A stretch of 64,000 nt of DNA, taken from assembly GCA_016219005.1 (NCBI GenBank), contig JACRCN010000014.1, forward strand, positions 1 to 64,000, read 5' to 3'. A model generated the notes under the pieces. The model had not been told where the DNA came from. It saw only the letters and a list, made by a program, of their open reading frames with translations, and did not search any database. The DNA comes from Deltaproteobacteria bacterium (lineage in GTDB: Bacteria > Desulfobacterota > Desulfobacteria > Desulfobacterales > SpSt-501). Of this stretch, positions 45,081 through 52,778 are shown piece by piece; the stretch's first letter is position 1, and each line of letters begins with the position of its first letter. A program made the translations under genes and the position numbers.

Positions 45081-46268
45081 TTATGGGCCGCTCACCGCGC
45101 GGCCGATCTTGCGGCCGAACTCATGACAGGCGTCGAGGTTCGGCCTTTCCGGTACGAACTGGACTTTGAGCCCCGCCTGGGCCAGTTCGATCTTTACGCC
45201 CGTCAACTCATTTTCGATCAGCTTGACCGCCTCGCCGCTCCACCCGTAGGACCCGAAGGCCGCCCCGATCTTGTTCTTGGGCTTGAGCCCTTTCATGTAG
45301 CAGAGAAAATCCGCGACCGTGGGGAACAGGTTGTTGTTCAGGGTCGGGGATCCCACGACCACGGCCTTGGCGTCAAAAACCTCGGTCATCACTTCGCTGC
45401 GATGCCAGGCTCGCAGATGCATCGGCTTTGACGGAACGCCTTCCGCCATGATCCCCGCATTGATGGCCTCCGCCATCTTCTCTGTGCTGTGCCACATGGT
45501 ATCGTAGATCACGACGGCCTTTTTCTCCGGCTCCTGGCGGCACCAGTTCAGATAGGCCTTTACGATCTTGCCGGGATCGCTGCGCCAGATCACCCCGTGA
45601 TCCGGGCAGATCATGCGCAGATTCAGCTTCATCTCCGCCACCTGCCGGATCAATTTTTCGATGTGCGTCGCGTAGAGCAGCAGGATGTTGGCGAAGTATT
45701 TTTTGGCGTGGACCATGATGCGGTCCCCGATCTCATCGTCGAACCTCTCAGGACCGGCGTAGTGCTGGCCGAAGCCGTCGCTTGAAAAGAGGATGCCGTC
45801 CTCCTTGAGATAGGAGAACATGCTGTCCGGCCAGTGGATCATGCGGGTTTCCAGGAATGCCAGCGTGCGCCTGCCCAGCTTCAGTTCGTCGCCCGAGCCG
45901 ACGGCCTGGTAGTTCCACTTTTGAGGGAAATGGCGCACCAGGTTTTTCGCCCCCATTTTTGAGCAATAGAGAGGTTTGTCTTCGCCGATCCGGTGCATGA
46001 TTCGGGCGAGGCTCCCGGAGTGGTCGAGTTCGGTGTGATTGCTGATCACCACGTCGATTTTCCGCGGGTCCACGATACGGCTGATGTTGTCGATCAGCGC
46101 GTCGGCAAATTCCTTCTTGACCGAGTCGATCAGGGCGATCTTTTCGTCCACGACCAAAAAGGCGTTGTAGGTCGTCCCCAGGTCGGTGGAGTATCCGTGG
46201 AAGTCCCGGATGTTCCAGTCCGTCACGCCGACGTCGTAGACCCCGGGGGCAATTTCGATCGGATTCAT
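45081..46268 (-). CDS. fprA: Flavodiiron protein (A-type flavoprotein, O2/NO reductase)
   Basis: The ATG at 46268 with GAGGTAA 4-5 bases before it gives 395 residues. The metallo-beta-lactamase-like domain has the diiron ligands HTELDHSGSL (H-x-E-x-D-H) and CPDHG; the C-terminal flavodoxin domain begins VVIYDTMWHSTEKMA and includes SPTLNNN. FDPs reduce O2 to water or NO to N2O using rubredoxin. The rubredoxin encoded just upstream (46466-46627) is the obvious electron donor. Part of the oxidative stress island. Confidence 0.95.
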   Translation of the reverse strand: MNPIEIAPGVYDVGVTDWNIRDFHGYSTDLGTTYNAFLVVDEKIALIDSVKKEFADALIDNISRIVDPRKIDVVISNHTELDHSGSLARIMHRIGEDKPLYCSKMGAKNLVRHFPQKWNYQAVGSGDELKLGRRTLAFLETRMIHWPDSMFSYLKEDGILFSSDGFGQHYAGPERFDDEIGDRIMVHAKKYFANILLLYATHIEKLIRQVAEMKLNLRMICPDHGVIWRSDPGKIVKAYLNWCRQEPEKKAVVIYDTMWHSTEKMAEAINAGIMAEGVPSKPMHLRAWHRSEVMTEVFDAKAVVVGSPTLNNNLFPTVADFLCYMKGLKPKNKIGAAFGSYGWSGEAVKLIENELTGVKIELAQAGLKVQFVPERPNLDACHEFGRKIGRAVSGP

Positions 46269-46389
46269 TGGGTTACCTCGCATCGTTGTCTGAGCCGGCA
46301 CGGCTCGAGCCGGCTCGAAACTTAATCATGATCGGGTCAACTGCAAGCCGCGCGGCCATCACCGTGCTGCCTGCGAAATAATAAATGCG

Positions 46390-46437
46390 GATGCCCTTTT
46401 TTTTTCGGCCCGCGGGGGCTGAACGAAAAAGGGCATC
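46390..46437 (-). terminator. Inverted repeat after rubredoxin
   Basis: GATGCCCTTTTT (46390-46401) and AAAAAGGGCATC (46426-46437) are exact complements with a GC-rich inner loop. On the transcribed strand the element lies 30 bp after the rubredoxin stop. It may partly terminate or attenuate before the flavodiiron gene. Confidence 0.5.
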
Positions 46438-46465
46438 ATCCGGAAATGGGCCGGAAAAAGCGAAA

Positions 46466-46627
46466 CTAGGCTTCCTTGGTGAAATCGGCCTTCGAGGCAC
46501 CGCACACCGGGCATTCCCAGCTGTCCGGCAGCTTTGCGAAAGGGGTGCCGGCGGCAATCCCGTTGTCGGGGTCGCCCTGGGCGGGGTCGTAGATGTAACC
46601 GCAGACTTGGCACACGTATCTCTCCAT
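46466..46627 (-). CDS. Rubredoxin
   Basis: A 53-residue rubredoxin below the usual length cut-off for ORF lists. ATG at 46627 is preceded by AAGGAGG with 6 bases of spacing. The product begins [15 protein letters not shown] and ends [15 protein letters not shown], giving both CxxCG iron knuckles. It is encoded just upstream of the flavodiiron protein and is its likely electron donor. Confidence 0.95.
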   Translation of the reverse strand: MERYVCQVCGYIYDPAQGDPDNGIAAGTPFAKLPDSWECPVCGASKADFTKEA

Positions 46628-46753
46628 GTTTTTCCTCCTTGGTGGATGTGGGGTTTTGAAAATCCGTTGGCGTCGTTTGCTTGTGACCGTGTTACCGGCA
46701 GCGCGCCGGTCTATGCGTTTTCGTCACGCCGCTGCGCACATCGCTGCCGTGTA

Positions 46754-47728
46754 TCATGGTACGAGTGTAGCGATCAACTGTTTTACACGGGTCTCGATCT
46801 CGTCCCGGACCTGGCGCATGACCTCGATCGGCTTGCCGGCCGGATCCGGCACATCCCAGGCCTGGCGCTGCGCTCCGGGGACGACCGGGCACGGTGCGTC
46901 GCCGCCCATGGTGATGATCGCATCCGGCGCGCCGTTGGCCAGGGCCGCGTCGATTCCTTGGGGCGTGCGGAACGCCATGTCGACGCCCTGCTCCGCCATG
47001 ACGCGGGTCATGCCCGAATCGGTCCGTTCGGCGGGCTCGCTCCCGCCGGTGGCCACATCGAGCCGGCCGCCGGCCAGATGCTGCGCCCAGGCGCCCGCCA
47101 TCGGACTCAGGCAGGCGTTCCGGCGGCAGAGGAACAGAACTTTCTTGCGTGAGGTGTAATGGGCCATCAGCCTGGCCACCGCCCGGTCCACGTCCTCCCG
47201 GACCGTGGGGTGGTTCGCCATGTCTTTCGGCCCCTCGATCCCACGGTAGACGAGGCTGTCCTCGAAGCGGGCGTCGATGGCATCGAAGAAGTATTTAGCG
47301 GTCAGCTGGAGTCCATCGAAAAGCGTTTTCCCGCGGGTGGCCGCCACGCTGAGCAGAAACCCGCGGCGTGTTGCTTTCAGGGGGTCGCTCAGTTTCAAAC
47401 GATACTTGCGCGCCCAGAAGACCTGGCAGCGGTCCACCATGGCCTTGAGCTGGGAGGTCATGTTGTAGAAGAAGATCGGGCTGGCGAGCACGACGACTTC
47501 CGCCTGACGCAACCATCCGTAAATCTCGCCCGCCATATCGTCGTCGATGGGGCAGGTGCCCTTCTTCTCGCAGACGACGTACTCCTTGCAGGGCAGGATG
47601 TTGCGCTCGGTAACCGGGATGATCCGGGTGGCGGCCCCCTTCTGCTCCGCTGCCTGCAGGAAGGTGGAGAGCAGGAAATTCGTATTGCCCTTTTTGCGCG
47701 GGCTGCCCTGCAATCCCAGTATCAGCAT
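46754..47728 (-). CDS. NADPH-dependent FMN reductase - ArsC/LMW-phosphatase fusion with degenerate P-loop
   Basis: 324 residues. Residues 1-190 are an iron-sulfur flavoprotein-like domain, with GLQGSPRKKGNTNFLL and a cysteine triad C47-C53-C59. Residues 195-324 are a low-molecular-weight phosphatase/arsenate reductase fold: VLFLCRRNACLSPMAG (201-212) and WDVPDP near 290. In LMW-PTP and ArsC the loop is C-x4-C-R-S; here the catalytic Arg is Leu207 (CRRNACLS), so the domain is likely inactive as a phosphatase or has changed activity. It is encoded 14 bp after the triheme cytochrome gene. Redox or arsenate/thiol-related signalling is possible; the fusion itself is the main point. Confidence 0.85.
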   Translation of the reverse strand: MLILGLQGSPRKKGNTNFLLSTFLQAAEQKGAATRIIPVTERNILPCKEYVVCEKKGTCPIDDDMAGEIYGWLRQAEVVVLASPIFFYNMTSQLKAMVDRCQVFWARKYRLKLSDPLKATRRGFLLSVAATRGKTLFDGLQLTAKYFFDAIDARFEDSLVYRGIEGPKDMANHPTVREDVDRAVARLMAHYTSRKKVLFLCRRNACLSPMAGAWAQHLAGGRLDVATGGSEPAERTDSGMTRVMAEQGVDMAFRTPQGIDAALANGAPDAIITMGGDAPCPVVPGAQRQAWDVPDPAGKPIEVMRQVRDEIETRVKQLIATLVP

Positions 47729-47741
47729 GGCGAGCGCCTTC

Positions 47742-48104
47742 TCATCCCTTGACGTGGCAGGTGGTGCAGGTGGTCGGACCGGCCTTCTCGCCCGCCTTCT
47801 GTCTTTCCTTGTGGCACTTGGTACACTGGGTGTTCATGATTTGTTTTTTGGCCAGCTTGCCCTGCGCCTGCAGGGCTTCGATGGCGCCGGGCTTTTGCGG
47901 AAAAACCGAATGGCAGACGTTGCAATCCACAAGTTTTTGCTGGTGGCGCAGGTGGGGGAAGGTCACATTGCCGCTGGTGCCTCCGTTCAGCACGATCTCC
48001 GGCGCCCCCGCATTCGGGGTCTGCGCCGAAGCCGAGATCCACGAGCCTGCCACTCCCGCAACCAGACAAAGTGCCGCTGCCATTCTGAAGCCGAGACAAG
48101 TCAT
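47742..48104 (-). CDS. Triheme c-type cytochrome (cytochrome c7/c3 family)
   Basis: The ATG at 48104 with GGGAGA 4 bases before it starts a 120-residue pre-protein: signal peptide (TCLGFRMAAALCLVAGVAGS, cleavage near SASA-QTP) and three CxxCH heme sites (CNVCH, CTKCH, CTTCH), with FPHLRHQQ supplying distal His ligands. Periplasmic low-potential electron carrier of the cytochrome c3/c7 kind typical of Desulfobacterota and Geobacter. It precedes the FMN reductase fusion by 14 bp. Confidence 0.9.
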   Translation of the reverse strand: MTCLGFRMAAALCLVAGVAGSWISASAQTPNAGAPEIVLNGGTSGNVTFPHLRHQQKLVDCNVCHSVFPQKPGAIEALQAQGKLAKKQIMNTQCTKCHKERQKAGEKAGPTTCTTCHVKG

Positions 48105-48148
48105 ATCGTCTCCCGCCCTAAACCGAGCCGGTCGCCGCGCCAGACAAG

Positions 48149-48286
48149 AACCTATCTTAAAAATGCATCTGACAGTCGATAGCGGCGTGGCCCGCCTCTT
48201 AAAAATGCCCATCACCTGACGCGGCTTGCGCTTTTCATCGGCGTGCGCCTTGCCCTCGGCTGTGATCTGCTATTGTTGAGATGGCT
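48149..48286. repeat. Intergenic repeat family B, copy 1
   Basis: A 138-bp element aligning over its whole length with 62811-62951. Shared blocks include AAAAATGCATCT, GACAGTCGA/AACAGTCGA, AAAAATGC and GGCGTGCGCCTTGC. The ends are imperfect inverted repeats (CTATCTTAAAAAT / ATTGTTGAGATGG). Confidence 0.7.
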
Positions 48287-48359
48287 TTAAAACACATCCG
48301 CCACCGGGTGCGCGCCACCGGCGCTCCCGTCGGCTACGGAACGGCTGCCCGTGCACCCA

Positions 48360-48575
48360 TCAGCGTGGGGACACGCTTTTGCCTTCACCCGCAAGCTGGC
48401 ACTGGTTAAAGTCGATCGGCTTGCCGCATTTTGCGCACTGGTGCGGCCGCTCGAATTCATCGGAGAAAATCTCCTTCTCCGCTCCGCACCCGGGGCAGCT
48501 GCAGGTGAAGGATTTCAAGCTCTTGAAATTGGCGTAGCCGGGGCAATGCATTGGGGTGCTTTCATTCTGAGGCAT
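48360..48575 (-). CDS. Small zinc-ribbon protein
   Basis: 71 residues starting MPQNESTPMHCPGYANF, with CSCPGC and CAKC cysteine pairs spaced as a zinc ribbon. GGGAGG precedes the ATG by 5 bases. It lies after the flavodoxin gene in the same direction. It resembles small proteins encoded near rubredoxin-type genes in sulfate reducers, but no function is known. Confidence 0.75.
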   Translation of the reverse strand: MPQNESTPMHCPGYANFKSLKSFTCSCPGCGAEKEIFSDEFERPHQCAKCGKPIDFNQCQLAGEGKSVSPR

Positions 48576-48603
48576 AGGTTCCTCCCGTATCCGTTATGAT
48601 CGT

Positions 48604-49041
48604 TTAGGCTTTCAGCTTCATGGCGATCTGGCGACCGTATTCCTGGGCCATTTGGACTCCGCCGCCGAGACTGCCAGATTTCAACCTCAGACAATCTCCG
48701 ACCATGTCCATTTTGAACACGGTCTTCATGGTCTGAAATATGCGGTAGTTGGCCTCTCCGCTCCATCCGAAAGCACCGAAGGCGCCGCCGGCTTTTCCTT
48801 CCAGGTCGGCCTTTTCAGCCATGAACAGGAAGGTTTTCATCGCTTGAAGCATTTCGCCGTGATAGGTGGCGGAGCCGAAAGCGTAGCCGTCGTATCCGGC
48901 AAGGGCGGCTTCGCTCTTGAGGTTCTTGAGATTGACGACATCGGCCTGATGACCGGCCATCCGGATCCCCTCGCCGATGAGTTCCGCAATCTGCTGAGAC
49001 TCGCCTGTTCGGGTAGCGTAGGCGACAAGGACTTTTCCCAT
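48604..49041 (-). CDS. Flavodoxin
   Basis: A 145-residue flavodoxin: FMN phosphate loop VAYATRTGESQQIAEL near the N-terminus and isoalloxazine loops GSATYHGEML and GAFGWSGEAN. AGAGGTG precedes the ATG. Flavodoxins replace ferredoxin under iron limitation or feed oxygen-defence enzymes; the gene sits among rubrerythrin, desulfoferrodoxin and rubredoxin genes. Confidence 0.92.
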   Translation of the reverse strand: MGKVLVAYATRTGESQQIAELIGEGIRMAGHQADVVNLKNLKSEAALAGYDGYAFGSATYHGEMLQAMKTFLFMAEKADLEGKAGGAFGAFGWSGEANYRIFQTMKTVFKMDMVGDCLRLKSGSLGGGVQMAQEYGRQIAMKLKA

Positions 49042-49119
49042 GGGGGCACCTCTTCTGGCTTGCGATGCCTTCAGGCCGGCATGCGCCGCCTGAAGACGTG
49101 CGGTCGGGCCCGCGGCCGG

Positions 49120-49287
49120 TCAGGGTTTGGGTTTTCCGATGCGGGTGTCGATCCCTTCGGCCGCGCAGTCCGGCGTGTAGCACGTGTTGTCCAGAAACTC
49201 GCACTTTTCCCGGCAACTCGGGCACTGGTTCGGATGCGCATCCGAATCGAATGTATATCCGCAATTGGAACATTTCCAGCTCGGCAT
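49120..49287 (-). CDS. Rubredoxin-like protein with extra cysteine pair
   Basis: The ATG at 49287 has GGAGGTG 6 bases before it; 55 residues. It begins MPSWKCSNCGYTF and shows CPSCREKC and later CYTPDC. The first two pairs form a rubredoxin-like iron knuckle, with short spacing between pairs and additional cysteines beyond, so it is not a standard rubredoxin. It lies between desulfoferrodoxin and flavodoxin genes. Confidence 0.8.
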   Translation of the reverse strand: MPSWKCSNCGYTFDSDAHPNQCPSCREKCEFLDNTCYTPDCAAEGIDTRIGKPKP

Positions 49288-49453
49288 GGTCACACCTCCA
49301 GGGGCGGACCCTGAATGCGCCGGGCGCAGGATCGCTCGGCTGCATTTCGATCCGCCGGATGAATTCCCCGCAGCCTGCGGCCCGGGCGGGCGGATGCCCG
49401 CGAGCGGCAAGCCCGGCGGTTGGCCGTTACCGGCAACCGTCTGGGTCGGGGCA

Positions 49454-49828
49454 TTAGGCCTTCCACAGGCCGTGCAGGTTGCAGTACTCGCGGGCGCTGA
49501 CCTTGTCGCCCTTGATGCAGAAGGCGGCTTCGGGCGCCTGCCCGGGTTTCAGGAACTGGCGGTAGGCCTTGCCGTCCACGATGATTTCGACCCACTCGAT
49601 ATAGTGCTTCTCTTCCATGGGGTGGGCGACGCTGCCGACCTTGACCTTGAAGCCGTCCGCGGTTTTTTCGACTACCGGCACGTGCTTCTCTTTGGCGGCG
49701 TCCACGGTGTTTTCCTTGATAAGCTTCATTGGCTGACCGCAGCAGACCAGTTCGCCCTCGCCGCCGTGAAGGACCTCGATGATGTTACCGCAAACCTCGC
49801 ATTTGTAGACTTGAAGCTGTTCGGCCAT
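49454..49828 (-). CDS. dfx: Desulfoferrodoxin (superoxide reductase, two-iron type)
   Basis: 124 residues, with the N-terminal desulforedoxin knuckle (YKCEVCGNI and CCGQPM) and the C-terminal SOR site: [23 protein letters not shown] and CNLHGLW. The His and Cys ligands of the catalytic iron are all present. It reduces superoxide to peroxide without producing O2, with rubredoxin as donor. AAAGGAG precedes the start. Confidence 0.95.
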   Translation of the reverse strand: MAEQLQVYKCEVCGNIIEVLHGGEGELVCCGQPMKLIKENTVDAAKEKHVPVVEKTADGFKVKVGSVAHPMEEKHYIEWVEIIVDGKAYRQFLKPGQAPEAAFCIKGDKVSAREYCNLHGLWKA

Positions 49829-49870
49829 GATGTATCTCCTTTCGTTTTGGTTTCATGCGAGCGACACGGC

Positions 49871-50446
49871 TTACCAGTTTTCCCCCAGCAGCTCGAAGTG
49901 CGCCTGGGGATGCAGGCATGCCGGGCAAATTTCGGGTGCGCTCGTGCCCGCGTGCAGGTACCCGCAGTTGCGGCAGCGCCAGGTCACGTTGGCGTCGCGC
50001 TTGAACACGCGGCCGGCTTCGATGTTGGCGGCCAGGTCGAGGTAGCGCTTTTCGTGCTGCTTCTCCGCGACCGAGATCGCCCGGAAGGCCGCGGCCACGT
50101 CCTTGAAGCCCTCGTCGTCGGCGATTTTGGCCAACCCCGGGTACATGGTGGTGTGCTCGTGGTGCTCGCCCGCGGCGGCGGCCTTCAGGTTGGCCAGCGT
50201 TGTTCCGGTCACGCCGGCCGGAAACGCGCAGGCGATCTCGACCTCGCCACCCTCCAGAAAATTATAGAAGCGCTTGGCGTGCTCCTTCTCCTGGTCAGCG
50301 GTCTCAAGGAAAATATCGGCGATCTGAACGAGGCCTTCTTTTCTGGCCTGGCCGGCAAAATAGGTGTAGCGGTTGCGCGCCTGCGATTCCCCGGCAAAAG
50401 CGGTCAACAGGTTTTTTTCGGTGCGGGTGCCTTTCAGTTTAATCAT
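49871..50446 (-). CDS. rbr: Rubrerythrin
   Basis: 191 residues. The four-helix diiron domain carries the ExxH/ExxR-like motifs (FAGESQARNRYTYFA, EKEHAKRF, ISVAEKQHEKRY) and the C-terminal rubredoxin knuckle CRNCGYLHAG and CPACLHPQ. Rubrerythrin reduces hydrogen peroxide in anaerobes. GGAGGAG precedes the ATG. It belongs to the same unit as desulfoferrodoxin. Confidence 0.95.
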   Translation of the reverse strand: MIKLKGTRTEKNLLTAFAGESQARNRYTYFAGQARKEGLVQIADIFLETADQEKEHAKRFYNFLEGGEVEIACAFPAGVTGTTLANLKAAAAGEHHEHTTMYPGLAKIADDEGFKDVAAAFRAISVAEKQHEKRYLDLAANIEAGRVFKRDANVTWRCRNCGYLHAGTSAPEICPACLHPQAHFELLGENW

Positions 50447-50494
50447 GCAAACTCCTCCGCGTCGGAATCATCAAGGGGGGATGGATGATCGAAA

Positions 50495-50707
50495 TTAGTC
50501 GCGCTCCTTCGTCCACCACCCTTTGCGGATGTGGTTGCGTTTCTCCGCCTCGGCCAGCTGTTTCAGCTTGAATGCCGAATCTCGCAACACGCCATACAAG
50601 ATTCCGCAGCCGTTGTCTTCCCGGTCGGCATCCCCTTGGTCGGCCAGGTCGATCATTTCGTTCACCAGTTGCAGGGTTCTGGCAATGTGCAGGTTACAGG
50701 GTCTCAC
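50495..50707 (-). CDS. Small conserved-looking protein before rubrerythrin
   Basis: 70 residues starting from GTG at 50707, with GGGAG about 7 bases before it. The product (MRPCNLHIARTLQLVNEMIDL...) is a soluble, mostly helical, charged protein with a C-terminal KGWWTKERD. It is the first gene of the rubrerythrin-desulfoferrodoxin set. I do not recognise a named family. Confidence 0.65.
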   Translation of the reverse strand: MRPCNLHIARTLQLVNEMIDLADQGDADREDNGCGILYGVLRDSAFKLKQLAEAEKRNHIRKGWWTKERD

Positions 50708-50970
50708 GGTCGTTCTCCCGGCCTTGCGGTACGTGATGCGCGTCCGTCACAGCGCGCCTCAACCCTGCTTTTCGGCGGCGTCTTCCGCATTTCTTCAAGT
50801 TCTGTGCCAGGAGAGTTCTCAGAGCCGCTGCTCAACGGCCGTTTTTTACCAGGAGGCTTGTTGACGTTGCGCTTGCGCCGGTTGGAGGCTTCCGCCGGTG
50901 TGAAGAGCGCCGATCCGATCCTATCGGCGGCGAACACCGGTTGGCCGGCAGCAATAGGTGAAGCAATATC

Positions 50971-50999
50971 TCAATATCACGGCGAAAAACATATTTCAA
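50971..50999 (-). promoter_or_regulatory. Candidate sigma-70 promoter for the rubrerythrin operon
   Basis: On the minus strand TTGAAA (50999-50994), a 17-base spacer and TATTGA (50976-50971). It would give a 5' leader of about 260 bases before the 70-residue gene. Confidence 0.45.
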
Positions 51000-51030
51000 G
51001 ACAGTATCGGGTTCATTTATGAAACACCCC

Positions 51031-51044
51031 TGTCTCATAAGACA
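51031..51044. promoter_or_regulatory. Operator-like palindrome
   Basis: TGTCT-CATA-AGACA is a perfect 5+4+5 inverted repeat, 32 bp upstream of the -35 box above; an overlapping TTATGA-N12-TCATAA (51017-51040) also occurs. It could bind a redox regulator such as PerR or a Crp/Fnr-type protein, but the regulator is not identifiable from the site. Confidence 0.4.
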
Positions 51045-51168
51045 CGGCGGGAGAGCGCTTCAGTGAAACGTCCGGAAGGCAGGAATTAGGAGCCGCGCCG
51101 GGCGATCCTGCGCCGTGGCCAGGCAGGCGCAGGCGGCAGCCCGGCCTTCGCCCCTCCGGCCCTGACGA

Positions 51169-51945
51169 TCAGGCAGCTTGCACCCGCCGGCGTTCGAGGA
51201 TTTTTCCGCGGACACTGATGATCACCTCTTCCATGGGGATGCTCGCCCCGGCCAGTTTCAGGCCCTTTTGAACGATGACGGGCAGGGCCGCGCAGCAGGG
51301 GACCTCCATGACCACGGCGGTGATGCTGCGGATGCCGGAGTGCCGAGCGATCTGCGCGAACTTTTCAATGTAGGCCTGGGAGTTGTCGAACTTGGGGCAA
51401 CCCATCATGACGGCCTTGCCCTCCAGAAAATCCCGGTGCAGGGTCGGGAAAGCCACGGGTACGCAGTCCGCCAGCACGAGCAGGTCGGCCCCCTTTAGAA
51501 ACGGCGCCGTCGGCGGCACCAGCATGATTTGGACCGGCCAGTGGCTCAGGGCCGACTCAGCCGGCGCGCCGGTTGCCGCCGGCGAGCCTGACCCCGGCCC
51601 GGCGGCCGTCGGCCCGAAGCTTTGCATCATCCGGGACGAGGGGCAGCCGCCCGAGGCCATGGGGAGAACCGTGCGCGCGCTCGGCTGCGGCTCCTTTTTA
51701 TCTTCGGCCAGCCGTTTTTCTACAGCCTGCTCATCAAACTCGTCGGCCTCGCGCTCCGCAATAGTGAGGGCGCCGGTCGGGCATTCCCCCAGGCAAGCCC
51801 CCAGGCCGTCGCAGAAGAAATCGGCGATCACGCGGGCCTTGCCATCTACGATCTCCAGGGCCCCTTCGGCGCAGGATGGGACGCAGTTGCCGCACCCGGT
51901 GCACAGTTCCTCGTCGATGTGGATGATTTTACGAATGACTTTCAT
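51169..51945 (-). CDS. Fe-S protein with ferredoxin-type clusters (hcp-associated)
   Basis: 258 residues. N-terminal CTGCGNCVPSC (15-25) binds one [4Fe-4S] cluster; a second motif CDGLGACLGECP near 45-56 has one fewer cysteine but is typical for this family. A linker rich in Ser/Ala/Pro follows, then a globular C-terminal half with CVPVAFP, GCPKFDN and VPCCAAL. The type is common beside hybrid-cluster protein genes of anaerobes. The gene overlaps the HD-hydrolase gene by 17 bp and may be an electron donor to Hcp, by inference. Confidence 0.85.
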   Translation of the reverse strand: MKVIRKIIHIDEELCTGCGNCVPSCAEGALEIVDGKARVIADFFCDGLGACLGECPTGALTIAEREADEFDEQAVEKRLAEDKKEPQPSARTVLPMASGGCPSSRMMQSFGPTAAGPGSGSPAATGAPAESALSHWPVQIMLVPPTAPFLKGADLLVLADCVPVAFPTLHRDFLEGKAVMMGCPKFDNSQAYIEKFAQIARHSGIRSITAVVMEVPCCAALPVIVQKGLKLAGASIPMEEVIISVRGKILERRRVQAA

Positions 51946-52687
51946 GCGGACACCTCGCGTTCAGAAGAATATCCCGCGCCGCCTGGCGGCCGGCTTCGGT
52001 GAAAAACGCGCCTTCGATGCGTTCGGCCAGTGACCCTGCCGCGAGCGGGGCGGATTTGTGCTGTTCATCCATAATTTCTAAAAGATCCGCGTCACGTACC
52101 ACCTGCAAGTTAATCGTGTCGCCGGGGCGGGGTTGGTGAAGGCGGGCGACGATCTCGCAGACTTCGGCGATCAGTTCCTCCCGGGCGCCGAGCTTTTCCA
52201 GGATGGCCCGCGCCACGCCCGGGCCTGCCGTCTCCGGATGCTCGGAGGCGGTGCTGCCGTCCTGGCGCCCGGCGTCCCTATAGCCGATATCGTGCAGGTA
52301 GGCGGCCGAGAGAATCACCGCGAGGTTGCCTTGTTGCACGGCCCTGCCGATCCGCTCGGCGTGCCGCGCCACCCGGCTGGCATGGCCGATGCGCTTGAAG
52401 TCGTTCTTGAAATAGCGCTTCATCTCGACCGCCACCCGGTCCTTCAACAGGTTCTCCTTCCGGGCCGCCAGCCCGTCCGGCAGCGTGCCCAGACACTGCT
52501 CGGCATACGGGCAGTAGGCAGCGCAGCCGAAGTCCATCTGCGGGTTGACGAAGCGGTGGCCGCATTTCCCGCACTTGCGGGCGGTGTCGTCCTTGAAAAA
52601 CTCCACGGTCTGGCCGCATTGGGGACAGTTCGCCTCGAAAATCGCCCCTGGTTTCCAATACTGCATGTCCTGTCCCGGGCACCGCAT
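51929..52687 (-). CDS. Zinc-ribbon - HD-domain phosphohydrolase
   Basis: 252 residues, AAGGAG 7 bases before the ATG. An N-terminal zinc ribbon (CPQCGQ, CGKCGH) precedes a segment with CAAYCPYAEQC, then an HD domain with His in RIGHASRVARHAERIG and the HD pair in YLHDIGY, plus a distal Asp in VVRDADLLE. Such HD proteins are metal-dependent phosphohydrolases of unknown nucleotide substrate. It lies between hcp and the Fe-S protein gene. Confidence 0.85.
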   Translation of the reverse strand: MRCPGQDMQYWKPGAIFEANCPQCGQTVEFFKDDTARKCGKCGHRFVNPQMDFGCAAYCPYAEQCLGTLPDGLAARKENLLKDRVAVEMKRYFKNDFKRIGHASRVARHAERIGRAVQQGNLAVILSAAYLHDIGYRDAGRQDGSTASEHPETAGPGVARAILEKLGAREELIAEVCEIVARLHQPRPGDTINLQVVRDADLLEIMDEQHKSAPLAAGSLAERIEGAFFTEAGRQAARDILLNARCPHESHS

Positions 52688-52734
52688 ATCTTGCTCCTTC
52701 GATGACTTGGTATAATGCCCAATTTCTGCGTTGA

Positions 52735-52762
52735 AGCCGGCCGGGGTCCCGGCCGGCTTTTC
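52735..52762. terminator. Strong hairpin between hcp and the HD-hydrolase gene
   Basis: AGCCGGCCGGG and CCCGGCCGGCT form an 11-bp stem with a 2-base loop. TTTTCTT follows on the plus side, while on the minus strand, in the direction of hcp, the tail is CTTCAAC. It can end or reduce hcp transcription before the HD gene. Confidence 0.6.
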
Positions 52763-52778
52763 TTGCTCTTCTTCAGCA

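Larger units (their letters stand above)
50708..51168. other. Regulatory region upstream of the rubrerythrin set
   Basis: 461 bp without a convincing gene. It holds a sigma-70-like promoter (50971-50999) and an operator-like palindrome (51031-51044). A 77-codon frame from GTG at 50937 is rejected because it has no ribosome site and is only Arg/Pro-rich. The rest shows no recognisable structure. Confidence 0.6.

Noticed and set aside
50704-50937. 77-codon open frame upstream of the 70-residue gene
   Set aside because: Low-complexity Arg/Pro-rich, GTG start without a ribosome site, and it covers a promoter-like region.
52716-52734. Short match to the family A repeat (GCCCAATTTCTGCGTTG)
   Set aside because: Only about 16 bases match, with no inverted ends; it may be chance.
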